Source: Bacteroides clarus YIT 12056 (GTDB taxonomy: Bacteria > Bacteroidota > Bacteroidia > Bacteroidales > Bacteroidaceae). From it: a stretch of DNA of 64,000 bases. Position 1 is the first letter of the stretch. Each line of letters starts with the position of its first letter. The notes below the pieces were generated by a model that worked only from the letters and a program-made list of their open reading frames with translations, was not told the DNA's origin and did no database searches. Both the position numbers and the translations under genes were made by a program. Positions 8,260-16,772 of the stretch are shown here, one piece after another. The stretch lies in assembly GCF_900129655.1 (NCBI RefSeq), contig NZ_FQWK01000007.1, forward strand, positions 62,001 through 126,000, given 5' to 3'.

Positions 8260-9213
8260 ATGAAGAACTTTACTTGCGTGCAGGACATCGGTAATCTGAA
8301 AACTGCACTGGACGAAGCATTCGAAATCAAAAAAGACCGTTTCAAATATGTAGAACTGGGACGTAACAAGACACTGATGATGATATTCTTCAACTCAAGT
8401 CTGCGTACCCGCCTCAGTACTCAAAAAGCCGCCCTGAACCTGGGCATGAATGTCATTGTACTGGACATCAACCAAGGAGCATGGAAACTGGAAACCGAAC
8501 GCGGCGTCATCATGGACGGCGACAAACCGGAACATCTACTGGAGGCCATCCCCGTAATGGGCTGCTACTGCGATGTTATCGGCGTGCGTTCTTTCGCCCG
8601 CTTTGAAGACCGCGAATACGATTATAACGAAGTTATACTGAATCAGTTTATCAAATACTCCGGTCGTCCGGTATTCTCTATGGAAGCCGCCACACGCCAC
8701 CCGCTGCAAAGTTTTGCAGACCTTATTACCATTGAGGAATATAAGAAAACGGCACGTCCCAAAGTTGTTATGACATGGGCTCCGCATCCTCGTCCGTTGC
8801 CGCAGGCCGTTCCCAACTCCTTTGCAGAATGGATGAATGCCACGGACTACGATTTTGTCATTACTCATCCCGAAGGTTATGAACTCGATCCGAAATTCGT
8901 GGGTAACGCTCGCGTGGAATACGACCAGATGAAGGCCTTTGAAGGTGCAGATTTCGTATATGCCAAGAACTGGGCTGCCTATACCGGCGACAACTACGGA
9001 CAAATACTGAGTAAAGACCGTGACTGGACCGTAAGCGACCGCCAAATGGCCGTGACCAACAACGCTTATTTCATGCATTGTCTGCCGGTACGCCGTAATA
9101 TGATTGTAACGGATGATGTGATTGAAAGTCCTCAATCTATTGTGATACCGGAAGCGGCCAACCGTGAGATTTCTGCAACAGTCGTGTTGAAACGTCTGAT
9201 AGAAGGTTTATAA
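8260..9213 (+). CDS. argF': N-succinylornithine carbamoyltransferase
   Basis: A 317-residue transcarbamylase of the arginine route special to Bacteroidetes, which works on succinylated rather than free ornithine. The carbamoyl-phosphate motif is at residues 47-50 (SLRT), and HCLPVRR lies near the C-terminus. Residue 90 is proline (DGDKPEH). In the studied Bacteroides fragilis enzyme this position sets succinyl specificity, while acetylornithine enzymes carry Glu there. It lies 24 nt after proA. The substrate call follows from that residue and the lineage. Confidence 0.93.
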   Translation: MKNFTCVQDIGNLKTALDEAFEIKKDRFKYVELGRNKTLMMIFFNSSLRTRLSTQKAALNLGMNVIVLDINQGAWKLETERGVIMDGDKPEHLLEAIPVMGCYCDVIGVRSFARFEDREYDYNEVILNQFIKYSGRPVFSMEAATRHPLQSFADLITIEEYKKTARPKVVMTWAPHPRPLPQAVPNSFAEWMNATDYDFVITHPEGYELDPKFVGNARVEYDQMKAFEGADFVYAKNWAAYTGDNYGQILSKDRDWTVSDRQMAVTNNAYFMHCLPVRRNMIVTDDVIESPQSIVIPEAANREISATVVLKRLIEGL

Positions 9214-9285
9214 ATAGTACTTTCCCGTAGTCGTAATCTCCGTATCTCTTATGGATGATACGCTTATATACGATACAAAATCTTA

Positions 9286-9345
9286 TTATGGCTTATGTTT
9301 TTCTTCGTCCCGCAATTGTGGGATGAAGAAAAACATAAGCCATAA
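9286..9345. repeat. 60-bp near-perfect inverted repeat
   Basis: Arms 9286-9315 and 9316-9345 pair over 30 bp with only two G-T pairs and no spacer. It lies between argF' (+) and the rhodanese gene (-). It contains short T and A runs inside the stem but no T tail after it. It could serve as a bidirectional transcription stop or be a small mobile palindrome. Confidence 0.85.
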
Positions 9346-9400
9346 GTGTAACGGTATTTTGAATGTACCAAAAGTACAAAATCAAAAATAGAGGGATAAA

Positions 9401-9799
9401 CTATTTCTCCGTTTCTTTCCCGGCCTCTTTCCAACCGATAAAGCCCTTGTCAAGGTCATAAACCTTATAGCCTTTCCGGCTCAAGATAGTAGCGGCTTTC
9501 TTACTGCGCTTTCCGCTGCGGCAATAAAGAGCTATCGGTTTATCCTTTTGAAGTGTAGAGTCTGCTATAACAGCAAACTGTTCGTCCAATACATTGATAT
9601 TGATACTGCCCGGAATATGTTCTTCCGAATATTCGGCAACCGTGCGTACATCCAATCGCTGGATATCGGGATCAGCTATCAATGTTGCAAACTCATCCGT
9701 CGAAACGGATTCGAAATCCTCTCCTTTCTGCTGACAGGAAACGAGAGTGGAAAAGAACAGGCAAATACCTGCAAAAAACGCTTTCATAAGTTTACTCAT
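9401..9799 (-). CDS. Rhodanese-domain lipoprotein
   Basis: About 132 residues from the chosen ATG at 9799 (MSKLMKAFF). A longer frame reaches 9916, but the promoter box at 9824-9831 and the terminator at 9895-9930 lie inside that extension. ATG 9787 is also possible. The signal peptide ends in Cys22 (STLVSCQQ), so it is a lipoprotein. The rhodanese domain has the active-site loop YCRSGKRS (Cys93), as in thiosulfate:cyanide sulfurtransferases. Its role is probably periplasmic sulfur or redox handling; the substrate is unknown. Confidence 0.85.
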   Translation of the reverse strand: MSKLMKAFFAGICLFFSTLVSCQQKGEDFESVSTDEFATLIADPDIQRLDVRTVAEYSEEHIPGSININVLDEQFAVIADSTLQKDKPIALYCRSGKRSKKAATILSRKGYKVYDLDKGFIGWKEAGKETEK

Positions 9800-9823
9800 T
9801 TTAGTCGGAATTGAAAATGTAAT

Positions 9824-9831
9824 CAAAGTTA
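9824..9831 (-). promoter_or_regulatory. -7 box of rhodanese gene
   Basis: On the minus strand this reads TAACTTTG, a full TAnnTTTG match, 25 nt before the ATG at 9799. It supports the short start of the gene. Confidence 0.6.
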
Positions 9832-9894
9832 TAACTTTTTCGTTTATGATGCCGGATATCGCGGAAAATATCTGCATAGTCTTCACTATACAAC

Positions 9895-9930
9895 AAAAAA
9901 GAGGATGCTCGCTCAACCGGCATCCTCTTT
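9895..9930 (-). terminator. Terminator of the glp operon
   Basis: The stem GAGGATGC/GCATCCTC with flanking AAA/TTT (9898-9908 with 9920-9930) is followed on the minus strand by six T. It lies 60 nt after the last porin codon and closes the glpABCTQ-porin transcript. Confidence 0.92.
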
Positions 9931-9989
9931 CCTTTTGTTACCTCTACCACAGAGGCTCACTAACCATTATTATAAACAAATGCACACAA

Positions 9990-11333
9990 TTAGAATTGGA
10001 ACATCAAACGAGCTTGAAGCACGTGGAAATTCTTGTCATATTGGAATTTATCACGGTCAAGACGATTGTATGTGTAGCTCAACATCACTTGGGCAAACTT
10101 ATTGAAAGAGTAGTTTACACCCAGAGTAGCGGAATGCATATTACCGCCGCCTACACTTAATGAAGTAGAAGGATAGTCTGCCAACAGTCCGTTAGGGTAG
10201 TATTGGTCACGTCCGGGAACATACTTTTCACCTTCAACGATATCATTCAATCCGGTATAGCTGTAACGTGCAACCACTTCAAGCGCTCTGCCATTCAAAC
10301 CTTTCAACAAAGCATCAGAATTGCTGTACTGATACGGATCACCGAAGATTTTATAACCGGCTTCAATATAGGCGCCATGGAAAGAGTTCTCGCCGAGCGG
10401 ATTACCTTTTTGCCATGATTCAAGTGTTCCCCAAGAATCGATAGAGCCCAAATTAGCCTCAAACAATGCCTGGTCGTCACGGTCTTTAGTAACATGTTTG
10501 TACATATACTCACCACGAGTAAAGAAATTATCTGTTTTGTATAAGAATTCAGCACCCACATCAAATACGTTTTTCGCCCACGGCAGTTGGGCTGACAAGA
10601 AGTCCTGAGTGGCGTCTACATAAGTTTCCAATGAAGAACCGATATTCAACTCTGTTTTCAATACGTTATTTTCTACTGTACCGGTAGCAATATTGGCATA
10701 GCGGAAAGCAGCTCCTACGTGGAATGTTCTGTCCTCGTTATTGATAGGACGCCATACCCAACGGCCACCGAATGACATACCTTGATAGCCTGCAGGCTGG
10801 TCATTGTACTTATTTTCCGCAAATACACCTTGATTGGCAAAGAAATGATCATTGTAGAAAATATAGCTCAACCCCAACTCACGGGATGGCGAGAAAGCGT
10901 TGGCGGCAGCCGAACGGGAAATGAAGTGCAAACTTCCGCGACTGGTATTGTTTGCCATTGATGCCGGATTGTTGTAGTAACCGGCTTTAAAGCGATGAGT
11001 GCCCTTTGCACCTTCCAACGAGTATTGCAGGAAAATATTCTTCTGTGAGAATTTACCCTTGGAAAAATCAAAATCCGCATAGAAGTACCAGTCTTCATAA
11101 CTCATCGAGGTACGAATGCGTGCATCGGTAATAGCAGCTCCCGATTTCACCGGAGTGAAGTCCGAATGATAGTATGCACCGTCCATCATAAAACGTGCAC
11201 CAATCGTAAAGTTCAAGTTTTCCTTGGCGTTGCTAACATTAACAACCGGCTTATTATCAAAGTCCTGAGCTTGGATTACCGATCCTGACAGTGACAATGC
11301 AGCCAATACCGGCATTAAAATATACTTTTTCAT
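9990..11333 (-). CDS. OprP/OprO-like porin of the glp operon
   Basis: A 447-residue outer-membrane porin. The signal peptide is about residues 1-22, ending IQAQ, followed by a barrel with repeated aromatic strands and a final Phe (LQARLMFQF). It is a clear paralogue of 2999-4372, with shared patterns such as ARFMMDGAYY versus GRLAVDGAYY and a common C-terminal design. It is the last gene of the glp operon, 33 nt after glpQ. It probably lets glycerophosphodiesters or glycerol-3-phosphate cross the outer membrane (inferred from context). Confidence 0.87.
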   Translation of the reverse strand: MKKYILMPVLAALSLSGSVIQAQDFDNKPVVNVSNAKENLNFTIGARFMMDGAYYHSDFTPVKSGAAITDARIRTSMSYEDWYFYADFDFSKGKFSQKNIFLQYSLEGAKGTHRFKAGYYNNPASMANNTSRGSLHFISRSAAANAFSPSRELGLSYIFYNDHFFANQGVFAENKYNDQPAGYQGMSFGGRWVWRPINNEDRTFHVGAAFRYANIATGTVENNVLKTELNIGSSLETYVDATQDFLSAQLPWAKNVFDVGAEFLYKTDNFFTRGEYMYKHVTKDRDDQALFEANLGSIDSWGTLESWQKGNPLGENSFHGAYIEAGYKIFGDPYQYSNSDALLKGLNGRALEVVARYSYTGLNDIVEGEKYVPGRDQYYPNGLLADYPSTSLSVGGGNMHSATLGVNYSFNKFAQVMLSYTYNRLDRDKFQYDKNFHVLQARLMFQF

Positions 11334-11366
11334 ATAATATAATCTGTATTAGTGTTAATAAATTAA

Positions 11367-12779
11367 TTAGTAACCAAGTCTTTTAAGTGTTTCAACCGCA
11401 TCCGGAACCGTTTGAGGAGCCGGCGCTTTACGCAGACCATTGTCAATTAAGTATTTCAGACTCATTTCAGAACGGTTGGTAAACAAACCGTCACCATAGA
11501 TACCATGCAGAACTTCATCATATTGTACGGTATTTCCCCAGTTATATTGGCCGAAATATTTTCCCATTTGCGCATAAGAGTCGAATGAGTACGGATGATT
11601 GAGCATTCCTGATTTCTTGATAAGATAAGCCTGCCACGGAGCATTCATTTCCGGATAGTCATTAGGAGCGCCTGCAATACAAGGACCGATAATATGAGCC
11701 TTATATTCCAAACCGAGATTAATGAAAGAAGCATAACCTTGAGGTGTGTCATATTTCAAGTCGGTAGCCCCATTACCTTCCCACAACAAGAAGCACATAG
11801 GTATCTTACCCTGGAACTCTTCTGCTGTACGACGAAGACTCTCAAGAGAGAATGTCTGAAGAATAACCTTACCGTTAGTATTACCTACATTAACTTTATT
11901 ATTTTTATAGAAAGGTTCTCCGTCGCAAGGCTTGGTAATGATATTCCAGCCGAGTTCATCAAGTTTGTTATAAACGCGTTTTTCAAAATCCGAAGGGTTC
12001 AGCCATGACTCTTTAAATTCAATATAGACACCCGGACGGTTACCGGTATCCTGCGGGTCATCCACATACTCAAACTTATACGTCAAACAATCACGGGGTT
12101 TATCCGGATTCCAAGTACCGGTAACGGTGTATATACGCTCACCGTCGGCATCACGTGCCAGCATTTTCCCTTCAGCATAACGGATTTGGTCTTCAAGAGC
12201 CGAGATATACTGATGTTGTTCGGAAAAAGACTCACGAGCCTGTTCAATGCTTGTTTCGTTAAACCAACTACCGGCATCAAGAGCAAGTAATTCCTCATAC
12301 ATATAAGACATTGCATAGTAAGGACGGAAACTGGCTTTATCGGCTGCAACAAGCTTTTCAGCTTCTGCCTCACTCATTCCATGACGCATATAAAACGCCT
12401 TACGGGTTGCAGGTACCAGTTCGCTATATACGTTTTCAATGTTAGTGGTACGTTTCAGGTTATCATCGTGATTGGCAAGGATAACACCGTCCTTTGTACA
12501 CTGAAGGTCGGATTCAAGATAGTCCGCACCCATCTCGCGTGCCCAGCGCCAGGCAGACTCTGTTTCTTCCGGGGCCCAGAAAGTAGAGCCACGATGCGCC
12601 ATTACAGCATAATCGGGTACATAGTCGCGCACTTTTGCCATTTCGGCAGAGATTGTGTTTACTTCAACACGTGTTGCATCATTATTCACATCTGTAAAAT
12701 CTTGGTCTTCACAGGAAGTGAAAGCTACTAAGGCCATACCTAACAAGGTTGCGCTTAATTTGATTGGATTCTTCAACAT
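11367..12779 (-). CDS. glpQ: Glycerophosphodiester phosphodiesterase lipoprotein
   Basis: A 470-residue GDPD-family lipoprotein. Cys23 in FTSCEDQD is the lipidated residue, with acidic residues after it that suggest surface display. Catalytic residues are H62-R63-G64, E89/D91 (LESD) and H104-D105. It should release glycerol-3-phosphate from glycerophosphodiesters. Around the active site it is perhaps 60% identical to the paralogue at 1603-2970 and clearly less elsewhere. It lies between glpT (57 nt) and the porin (33 nt). Its product is the substrate of GlpT and GlpABC. Confidence 0.92.
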   Translation of the reverse strand: MLKNPIKLSATLLGMALVAFTSCEDQDFTDVNNDATRVEVNTISAEMAKVRDYVPDYAVMAHRGSTFWAPEETESAWRWAREMGADYLESDLQCTKDGVILANHDDNLKRTTNIENVYSELVPATRKAFYMRHGMSEAEAEKLVAADKASFRPYYAMSYMYEELLALDAGSWFNETSIEQARESFSEQHQYISALEDQIRYAEGKMLARDADGERIYTVTGTWNPDKPRDCLTYKFEYVDDPQDTGNRPGVYIEFKESWLNPSDFEKRVYNKLDELGWNIITKPCDGEPFYKNNKVNVGNTNGKVILQTFSLESLRRTAEEFQGKIPMCFLLWEGNGATDLKYDTPQGYASFINLGLEYKAHIIGPCIAGAPNDYPEMNAPWQAYLIKKSGMLNHPYSFDSYAQMGKYFGQYNWGNTVQYDEVLHGIYGDGLFTNRSEMSLKYLIDNGLRKAPAPQTVPDAVETLKRLGY

Positions 12780-12836
12780 AGTTTAATTTTTAAGGTAAAT
12801 ACTGGTTTAAAGTCATTCTATATTATCTTAAAAAGA

Positions 12837-14234
12837 TTATTTTTTGTTTCTTTCTGCAAGCAATGCTTTCTCGTCTTTATAAGTGAAAGACATCAATAAA
12901 ATGGACAAGGCGCAGGCAATAAGCAGGAGTATGAAAGTCCAGTCCCAGCCTGCCATTTCGGCTACATAACCGAGAACCACATTGGCAAGGATGGCGGTTC
13001 CGAAGAAGTACCCGAAGAACCCGGTAAGTCCGGCAGCCGTACCGGCGGCATTCTTGGGAGCAAGGTCGAGCGCTTGAACACCGATCAGCATTACCGGACC
13101 GTAGATGAAGAAACCGATAGCAATCAGAGACAAGGTTACAATTACATAGTTATCGGAGAAATGCCAGTAAAGGAAAATAAACACAGCAACAATAGCCATG
13201 AAGATGATAGTAGTCATGGCGCGTCCGCCCTTAAATACCTTGTCGCTTAACCAGCCGCAAACCAATGTTCCGGGTATTGCCGCAAATTCATAAGCAAAAT
13301 ATGCCCAACCGGCTTGCTTGATATCATATCCTTGAGCTTCTTTCAGGAAAGTAGGAGCCCAATCGAGACATCCGTAACGTACCATGTAGACAAATGCATT
13401 AGCGATAGCGATGTACCAAAGCATCTTGTTATTGAATACATGCTTAAAGAAGATTTCTTTTGCCGTAAGCACTTCCTCCTGCTTCTCGCTATAATTCTTG
13501 GGATAATCATTACGATACTTCTCAATGGAAGGAAGTCCGCAAGATTGAGGAGTGTCACGTATCAGACAGTATGCCACTAATGCCACAAGGATAGCCACTG
13601 CCGCCGGGAATACATACGTACCGATGAGGAAGTAACGGGATGAGTCAGCGCCATAGAACCAGGAACCAAACCACAATGCGCCATAAACAGCCATCGGACC
13701 AACCAATGCACCGCCCACATTATGAGCGCAGTTCCAGATGGACATCATCGTTCCGCGTTCGGTCACCGAGAACCAGTGAGTCATGACACGTCCGCAAGGA
13801 GGCCAGCCCATACCGTTAAACCAACCTACCAGGAAGTTTAAAGCAGCCATTACGATAATAGCCAGTGATTTCTGTTCCGGACCGAAGAACTGCACCGGTA
13901 CAATCATAAACATCATGGAGACAGCAGCCAAAATCAATCCTAACGGAAGGAATACGCGTGCATTACTGCGGTCGGACACGCTTCCCATCAAGAATTTGGA
14001 CAAAGCGTAAGCCACGGCATTCATAGAAAGAACGATACTCAACTCGCCCTTTTCAAAACCAAACTGAGCAAGCTCCGGAATGGCCATCGAGAAGTTTTTA
14101 CGCACGATATAAAAACCTGCGTAACCGATAAATATACCCAGGAAGACTTGCCAACGATAACTTTTATACGTCGAATCAATCTTCTCTGCCGGTAATTCCT
14201 GCTTATGAGCAGGTGGTGCTAAAAAATTCCACAT
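12837..14234 (-). CDS. glpT: Glycerol-3-phosphate:phosphate antiporter
   Basis: A 465-residue major-facilitator protein of the organophosphate:phosphate antiporter family with about 12 membrane helices. SIWNCAHNVGGALVGP matches the family signature (WNxxHNxGG). It imports sn-glycerol-3-phosphate in exchange for phosphate. It starts 24 nt after glpC. Its last 60 codons are duplicated in inverted orientation at 1291-1473. It could in principle carry a related hexose phosphate, but the glpABC and glpQ neighbours favour glycerol-3-phosphate. Confidence 0.95.
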   Translation of the reverse strand: MWNFLAPPAHKQELPAEKIDSTYKSYRWQVFLGIFIGYAGFYIVRKNFSMAIPELAQFGFEKGELSIVLSMNAVAYALSKFLMGSVSDRSNARVFLPLGLILAAVSMMFMIVPVQFFGPEQKSLAIIVMAALNFLVGWFNGMGWPPCGRVMTHWFSVTERGTMMSIWNCAHNVGGALVGPMAVYGALWFGSWFYGADSSRYFLIGTYVFPAAVAILVALVAYCLIRDTPQSCGLPSIEKYRNDYPKNYSEKQEEVLTAKEIFFKHVFNNKMLWYIAIANAFVYMVRYGCLDWAPTFLKEAQGYDIKQAGWAYFAYEFAAIPGTLVCGWLSDKVFKGGRAMTTIIFMAIVAVFIFLYWHFSDNYVIVTLSLIAIGFFIYGPVMLIGVQALDLAPKNAAGTAAGLTGFFGYFFGTAILANVVLGYVAEMAGWDWTFILLLIACALSILLMSFTYKDEKALLAERNKK

Positions 14235-14258
14235 AGTACTAAGATTTTAAGAATAATA

Positions 14259-15512
14259 TTATTTGTTACTATTTAGTTTGCTGGTTTCTTCTAAGTCCAG
14301 AGCTTCTGCAAGTATCGAAATCGGGTGTTTTACTTTTGCCGGAGTGGACATCTCGATCTGCCATTTACAAGTTTCGCAATCGGTAGCGACAAAATCGGCC
14401 GCCACTTCTTCTATCTGACGGAACAGTGAAGCGCCTATTCCCTGTGATGTTTCATAGTTTTCCTTTTTAAAACCGTATGTACCTGCGATTCCACAACATT
14501 GGGAATTAAGTACGATGAGATTTACATTGGGAATACTGCGCAGCAAAGCGATGGAATAATACGCCCAACCGAGTTTTTCCATGTGGCAAGGCGTATGATA
14601 GGCTATCTTCATCTTTACATCATCACGGAATTTCAGTTTTACATTTCCCTCTTCGAGCAAGCGGAAAATGAAGCGGGTAGCCAATTCTATGCTGTCGCGT
14701 ACATCTGCATTATCAATTCCAAGCAAATGCGGATATTCATCCCTCATTGTAAAAATACAAGTCGACGAAGCCCCGACTACCGGACGCTTATCTTCAAAAA
14801 TCGACTTACGGACAGAGCGGAGATTTGCTTCAGCTTGCTTGCGCGCCTGATTTATCAAACCGTTGGAAATCAAAGCCACTCCGCAGCATTTCTCTTTTTC
14901 AAGCAAATGCACTCCATAGCCTATTGCGTTGAGCACACTCACCATATCTTTACCCAACCGGGGGAAATTATAATTGATGTAGCAACCGTGGAAGAAACTT
15001 ACATGCTTCCCGTAGTTATCCTGCGAAGCCATCGCATTCTTTTTGAACCAGCTCTCGAATGTCTGGGAAGAATACTTCGGAAATACACGATGATGGTCTA
15101 TTTTCAAGACTCCGTCCATTACCATTTTCACCGGTTTCAGAGACAATGTGGTATTCACTACGGGAGCAAAGGCAGACGCCATAGTACCTACGAAATCCGT
15201 ATTTGCCAGCATAATATCGCGCAACGCCGGTTTCTTCTTGCTATATTTGATACGTGCCAACTGAATGATGTCGCCAATCTTCACATTCGAAGGACAAGCC
15301 ACTTCACAACGTTTACAATTCAAGCAATATTTCAGCGCTTCATCAAAGTATTCGCCTCTTTTCAAGCGAAGACGCTCTTCGTCCGGACCGGCCTGCTTCG
15401 GACCGGGATATTTAGGATTCACCGGGATAACCGGACAATATACCGTACAAACCGTACATTTGATACATTGCTCAAAATTGTTTTCGCTTATATTATTCTG
15501 CTGCATATTCAT
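14259..15512 (-). CDS. glpC: Anaerobic glycerol-3-phosphate dehydrogenase subunit C
   Basis: A 417-residue iron-sulfur subunit. Two 4Fe-4S motifs are near the N-terminus (CIKCTVCTVYCPV and CLNCKRCEVACP), and two CCG domains follow (CCGVALISNG, CCGIAGTYGF). It passes electrons from GlpAB to the membrane quinone pool under anaerobic conditions. It is four nucleotides from glpB and 24 from glpT. Length is close to E. coli GlpC. Confidence 0.95.
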   Translation of the reverse strand: MNMQQNNISENNFEQCIKCTVCTVYCPVIPVNPKYPGPKQAGPDEERLRLKRGEYFDEALKYCLNCKRCEVACPSNVKIGDIIQLARIKYSKKKPALRDIMLANTDFVGTMASAFAPVVNTTLSLKPVKMVMDGVLKIDHHRVFPKYSSQTFESWFKKNAMASQDNYGKHVSFFHGCYINYNFPRLGKDMVSVLNAIGYGVHLLEKEKCCGVALISNGLINQARKQAEANLRSVRKSIFEDKRPVVGASSTCIFTMRDEYPHLLGIDNADVRDSIELATRFIFRLLEEGNVKLKFRDDVKMKIAYHTPCHMEKLGWAYYSIALLRSIPNVNLIVLNSQCCGIAGTYGFKKENYETSQGIGASLFRQIEEVAADFVATDCETCKWQIEMSTPAKVKHPISILAEALDLEETSKLNSNK

Positions 15513-15516
15513 GACA

Positions 15517-16761
15517 TCATCCTTTTATTAAGTTATCCGCTACATATAATGCCGTAAGCATGGAAATACCGGCACCGCAACCTTCATGTATTGTATTGGA
15601 CCCGCTCAACACCGACCCAATGGCAAACAGATTCCGTTGCGCATCACCCTTAATCTTTATCCGTAACTTATCATCGGTAGCTACACCGAATGTCATATAA
15701 TTCTGTTTATTGAAGAAAGCCTTGTCATACCAACTGTCACGTCCGGGAGTGAAATCGACATCACTGCCGAAAACTGGTTCGATAACGCTATCCGGCTGCG
15801 CAACCAATCCGTTGCTGAAATAGCTGCCCGAAGCAAGGATAAAGTTTTCCGCCACAAATGAAATGTCTCCATGATTGACAGAGTATACCGCCTGCACTTT
15901 ATTACCGCTGAAATCAGCTTTCACTACCGTATCACCCAACATATAAACTCCTCCCAACTCTTCAAAAGAACGGCGGAGTTGTTGCTGCGCGCGAATACCC
16001 GGAACGGAAGGCGGCATTGTAGGAATCAGCCACACCGGAATATCCAACGATTCTTTCAGCTTCTTTACCGACGCTGCGGACGACAATCCGAATACGGCCG
16101 GCAAAGCAACGATGTCGAAGCCGGATATCTTTCCGGTCAACTCCAGAATCAAAGCTTCAAGCGTTTTTTCATTCTCCAATACTCTGGCAATGTTGGTAGA
16201 ACGCATTTCCGTCGGACTGATCCGTAATCTTTCCAGTTCCGGAAGATTAATAGAGGAAATCCGGCATTCGGCGCCATACTTCTCAAAGCTGTCGGCAACA
16301 AACTTCGTGTTGAAATCAAGGAATCCGGCCATATTGACTACCAGAATCTTCTTACCGGCTATATCATTTGCCGAGGAAAGCGGCGTAAAATCAGAGAATG
16401 TCAGCCACGTCGGTTTCAACGTACCCATCGGAGTTATGCGTAAATGATTATGCTCGGCATCACCGTTCACTTCAATGCCGCAATCGAGGAACTGCTGCTT
16501 TGCTTCACGAACGTAGTAGGCAAAATTATCGCCCAACTTAGCGTATGGATGGTTCGCACTAATCTTGTCAGCCGCAGCCACAGGATTGTCCACCTTTGTC
16601 CCGTCAGCAAGCTCGTTAAGCAAATCAAATGAACCGGAAGAAAAATGCAACGCACTTTGCCCGGTGGAAACGATAGCACATTTCACGCCATTCTTCTGCA
16701 AACGGATTCCACACGTCAGACCGGCAAGTCCCCCACCTATTATTAAAGTATCAAATTTCAT
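15517..16761 (-). CDS. glpB: Anaerobic glycerol-3-phosphate dehydrogenase subunit B
   Basis: A 414-residue flavoprotein subunit. It has an N-terminal dinucleotide-binding motif (IIGGGLAGLTCGIRLQ) and a C-terminal FAD-binding stretch (AIGSVLSGSNTIHEGCGAGISMLTA). With GlpA it forms the dimer that oxidises glycerol-3-phosphate to dihydroxyacetone phosphate. It lies 11 nt after glpA. Length matches E. coli GlpB (about 419). Confidence 0.95.
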   Translation of the reverse strand: MKFDTLIIGGGLAGLTCGIRLQKNGVKCAIVSTGQSALHFSSGSFDLLNELADGTKVDNPVAAADKISANHPYAKLGDNFAYYVREAKQQFLDCGIEVNGDAEHNHLRITPMGTLKPTWLTFSDFTPLSSANDIAGKKILVVNMAGFLDFNTKFVADSFEKYGAECRISSINLPELERLRISPTEMRSTNIARVLENEKTLEALILELTGKISGFDIVALPAVFGLSSAASVKKLKESLDIPVWLIPTMPPSVPGIRAQQQLRRSFEELGGVYMLGDTVVKADFSGNKVQAVYSVNHGDISFVAENFILASGSYFSNGLVAQPDSVIEPVFGSDVDFTPGRDSWYDKAFFNKQNYMTFGVATDDKLRIKIKGDAQRNLFAIGSVLSGSNTIHEGCGAGISMLTALYVADNLIKG

Positions 16762-16772
16762 CTCTATTCATT

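Noticed and set aside
9800..9916. Extended N-terminus of the rhodanese lipoprotein (start at 9916)
   Set aside because: The extension runs through a terminator hairpin and the gene's own -7 box; the lipoprotein signal begins at 9799 or 9787.
14499..15557. Long plus-strand open frame of 352 codons opposite glpC/glpB
   Set aside because: It lies antisense to two strongly supported glp genes, has no known motif and no promoter box; it is a shadow frame.
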